A stretch of DNA of 64,000 nucleotides from Apteryx mantelli (lineage: Eukaryota > Chordata > Aves > Apterygiformes > Apterygidae), in the NCBI RefSeq assembly GCF_036417845.1, contig NC_089990.1, positions 2,306,001 through 2,370,000 on the forward strand, in the 5' to 3' direction. The notes below the pieces were generated by a model. That model searched no databases, had not been told where the DNA came from, and worked only from the letters and a program-made list of their open reading frames with translations. The position numbers and the translations under genes were made by a program. Below, piece after piece: positions 61,480 through 64,000 of the stretch; the first letter of the stretch is position 1, and every line of letters begins with the position of its first letter.

Positions 61480-62845
61480 CAGGTTTTTTTAGATCCTCCC
61501 CTGCTCACTCCGGAGAGAGAGGGGCAGCGACTGTCGGGAGGAAAAACACAACAGCAGCGAAAGCTCGAATCCCCAGCGCGACCTCAGCGCGCAGCAAGTG
61601 AATTGCTTTGCTTTAAACCGCACCAAAACAGGGAGCTTTTCCCGCTGGCCAGGGTTTCAGCAGAGCCAAGCCCGAGGTTTTGTTGCATGGGCTCGGCACA
61701 TCCCGCGGGAGCCGGGTGGGATGTCACCGCTCCGGAGACCCTGGCTGTTCCCCCACTCCCGGCTCGCTGCAGAGGGGCAGCGCAACACGGCGCCCCGGAG
61801 AGGTTTCCAAGAGCTCGGCGCCGCCGTTCCCGCGGGGCTGCGTCCGGGCGCCCTGTGCGCGTCCCCCCCTGCGGCGTGGGATGGGGCCGTGCAGGGACGG
61901 ACGCGGCACGGGGCCCCGAGCGCGGGCTGCGCCGAGAGCCAAGCCCAGGCAAAACAGGATACGGTGACGTCCCGAGGCGCCTCTGAAGCTAAAGGTCTAG
62001 GCAGCAAATGCGCTTGCTACGCCGAGCCGAGCGCGGCCTTTTCTTTCCTATAAATGGGCCGGCTTCGGGGGAAGTGAAAGTGCAAAATCGAGCATCCATT
62101 GCACATCTCAGGAAAAGTATATCAGATAAGGAGCTTGCGCCGTAAAACACACATCCCAGCTCTGCCCAGCCCCGTCCGAGGGCAGCGAGGCCACATTGTC
62201 GCTGTCTGCCCGAGCCCCTCCGCTGCCCCGACGTGCTCCGGCCGCCGCTGCTCCCTCCCAGCCCTCCGTGTGCTCCCGAAAGCCTGGCCACTGCCTGGGA
62301 ATTTTGTTTTGTTTTCCTTTTTTTTGTTGTTTTTTTTGTTGTTTTTTTTTTGTAGTGCCTTTATTCCGGGGACTAACCCCAGCCCTACTCTCAAAGTCAC
62401 GTGCAGACCGGCGGGACGAGGGCAGGGATGAGTGCAGCACCGAGGCGCGATCCGGGCAGGGGGCCCGTTTTGCAGGACGCGCGCGGCTGGATTCAGCACG
62501 CACCGCGGGGGAAGCCCTGCGAAGCGATCCGGCACGCAGCTGCGCGGCGTCCGATCGATCCCAGCTTTGCCCGCTAAATGCTCCCGTTTTCCGACGCGGC
62601 CAGGCGCAGCGGCTTGTGGTTCTTCTGGCAGGCCCCAGGATGCAAGACTTGGAGCCTGGGAATTGCCGGATTTTTGCATCGCGTGATTGCAGGGGGAGAG
62701 GAAAAAGGTTTTCTTCTCTCTGCGGAGCGGCGAGGGCGGCAGACGGGCAGCACTTACGGACCTGCTGCGAGAGCAACCCAAAAGGAGCTGCCCTCCACTG
62801 CCAAGGCCTCGGGATGCTTTGCAAAATAGCCCCCCCGGGGGGGAC
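61480..62845. promoter_or_regulatory. CpG island with TATA box and ETS-IRF composite site
   Basis: CpG-dense DNA on both sides of a TATA-type CTATAAATG (62048-62056) on the + strand. Twenty bases on is GGAAGTGAAA, a perfect match to the ETS-IRF composite consensus GGAAnnGAAA. The island also holds a C7G7 palindrome (62830-62843) and a T/G-rich run (62305-62354). Open frames up to 291 codons on the minus strand have no domain and overlap others. It might be the promoter of the next gene in the block (GPR174 in human order), which lies outside the window. Confidence 0.45.
62070..62079 (+). promoter_or_regulatory. ETS-IRF composite element (EICE) match
   Basis: GGAAGTGAAA matches GGAAnnGAAA, the sequence bound by PU.1 or SpiB with IRF4/IRF8 in lymphoid and myeloid cells. 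A ten-base match is expected by chance in a window this size now and then, but its place next to a TATA box near lymphoid receptor genes raises its value. Confidence 0.4.
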
Positions 62846-63080
62846 GAGCTCCATTAAAGCAATAAAGCCAAAACCTCCGATGCTTTTAGTCCAAAAGTAG
62901 CACCAGATTAATCCGTCCCCAAAGCAATGGAGACAGGAGTGAAGACACCACAGCGCTGGGAGCTCTGGCTCCCGCAGTCCCAAGGCTAATTAAGGCACAT
63001 TAAGCAATCAGCAGGCTTAAAAACAAACAAAAAGGCTCTAAGCTCTAAACAGCAGGAGCATCGGCTAATAAAAGCGACCC
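62846..63080. other. Non-coding, no gene seen
   Basis: AT-richer spacer between CpG-rich blocks, with A-rich segments near 63020-63035. No feature supported. Confidence 0.4.
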
Positions 63081-63440
63081 TAACTAGGCAAGCTTTGCGT
63101 TTGTGCAAAAAGCGAGCACGCGGCCGTGAACGTGATGCCTCCGAAATAAGGGAGCGGTAAGAAAGCGTGTGTTTGAGCAGGCGACAGCTGTGAACCCCGA
63201 GCGGGGCCCGGCGCCACATCCCGGAGCGCGGCGGAGAAGGAGCAGGTGCTTAGGAGCACCTCGGCGGCCGGGTGGGCTGCAAGGGCTGCGAGAGCGGGCG
63301 AGCGATGCTGCGGAGGCGCCGGGGGGGTCTGGAGGAGCCGCGGCACGCAGCGTCGCCCAGGCGTCCGGGTCCCCTGCCTCCGGGTGCTCTTGCGGAGCCG
63401 GGTCCTTGGCTACGGGACGTGTGGCCGCATAGAGCTTCCT
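63081..63440. promoter_or_regulatory. CpG-rich block near right edge
   Basis: CpG-dense (GGAGGCGCCGGGGGGGTCTG and similar). No TATA box; a weak donor-like GCAG|GTGATG occurs at about 63480. May be part of the same upstream region as the 61.5-62.8 kb island. Confidence 0.35.
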
Positions 63441-64000
63441 TGTTTCCCTGAACGGACATGCAAGAAAACGAATAAATGCAGGTGATGAAGTTATAATTTA
63501 AGTAGAGTTGCTACATAAACTAAAAAAAAAATAAAAAAAACCTCTTTCAAAATAGCCTGTACAAATTGAATCAAGAATCCTTGAGCCTTCTTGATTTTAA
63601 GTTTACTGAGTTGAGGTTTTTTTTTTTAAATAGTTCTTGAGCTAGGGTCACCAGACTGATAGCTACAGAATTACTACTTAAAAAAAGAAAAAGATCACAA
63701 GATCACCTAATATTAGGTAGAAAAGTGAAAAGTTTGTGCTCTGGAGGAACGTCAACCCTCCGATAGGGTGTCCTACACTGCCCCCTGCTGACTGAGATTT
63801 ACCAAAATCCTGGATTTTTCTTGCACAAATACTCTGCTTCTCACTAACCCAATGGAAGCGGCTGCTCATCTCACCACGAGGCATCGGGTAGGAGATGGGA
63901 TAACACGACGAGCATGATTTCGTAGCACGGACATTCATTCAGAAGGGAGAAATCGTTGGTTCTGGCCCTCATTTGCTTCACGTAAGCTACAGAAATGTGC
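63441..64000. other. Non-coding, AT-rich, no gene seen
   Basis: Contains A runs at 63521-63540 and a T run at 63619-63628. Open frames are short. No feature supported before the window ends. Confidence 0.5.

Noticed and set aside
62108-62983. 291-codon open frame on the minus strand
   Set aside because: Lies in CpG-dense DNA where stops are rare, overlaps other long frames on both strands, includes Lys/Asn repeats from a T/G-rich run, and shows no domain.

Overview
This is vertebrate nuclear DNA: three intact-looking G-protein-coupled receptor (GPCR) reading frames on the + strand, separated by long non-coding stretches. There are splice acceptors just upstream of two receptor exons, AATAAA polyadenylation signals, microsatellites, CpG islands and fossil retroelements. 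The receptor order (LPAR4, then P2RY10, then a second P2RY10-like gene) matches the block that lies on human Xq21. No mammalian interspersed repeats such as Alu or L1 are recognisable. The compact spacing (about 45 kb and 10 kb between receptors), a short CR1-like piece and the sharp GC/CpG contrast suggest a sauropsid, most probably a bird. A crocodilian or turtle cannot be excluded, especially as a Ty3/gypsy fossil is present.

Layout. Positions 1-921 are the 3' part of LPAR4; the window edge cuts it at the end of TM1. From 0.9 to 38 kb the DNA is mostly AT-rich and gene-poor. It holds a Ty3/gypsy RNase H fossil at 18.2-18.7 kb (minus strand), a purine-rich tract at 22.2-23.8 kb, an isolated CpG island at 23.8-24.7 kb and a few SINE-like scraps. 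From 38 kb on, the sequence becomes studded with CpG-rich blocks. One, at 40.4-41.2 kb, has a TATA box and a strong splice donor and could hold the first exon of P2RY10. The P2RY10 coding exon is at 46.5-47.5 kb and a P2RY10-like paralogue at 57.5-58.6 kb. CpG-rich DNA continues to the right edge, including a possible promoter with an ETS-IRF composite site at 62.05-62.08 kb.

How the genes relate. LPAR4 is a receptor for lysophosphatidic acid. P2RY10 is a lymphoid receptor for lysophosphatidylserine-type lipids. The two P2RY10-type genes are tandem duplicates with the same exon layout. Their coding exons are a patchwork: two blocks have no synonymous differences, while the 98 bp between them carries 17. 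This is the strongest unusual signal in the window and points to recent gene conversion. The downstream copy also has a C-terminal tail about 46 residues longer, ending in a possible dileucine sorting signal. No wholly new gene system was found; the remaining long open frames look like by-products of GC-rich or purine-biased DNA.
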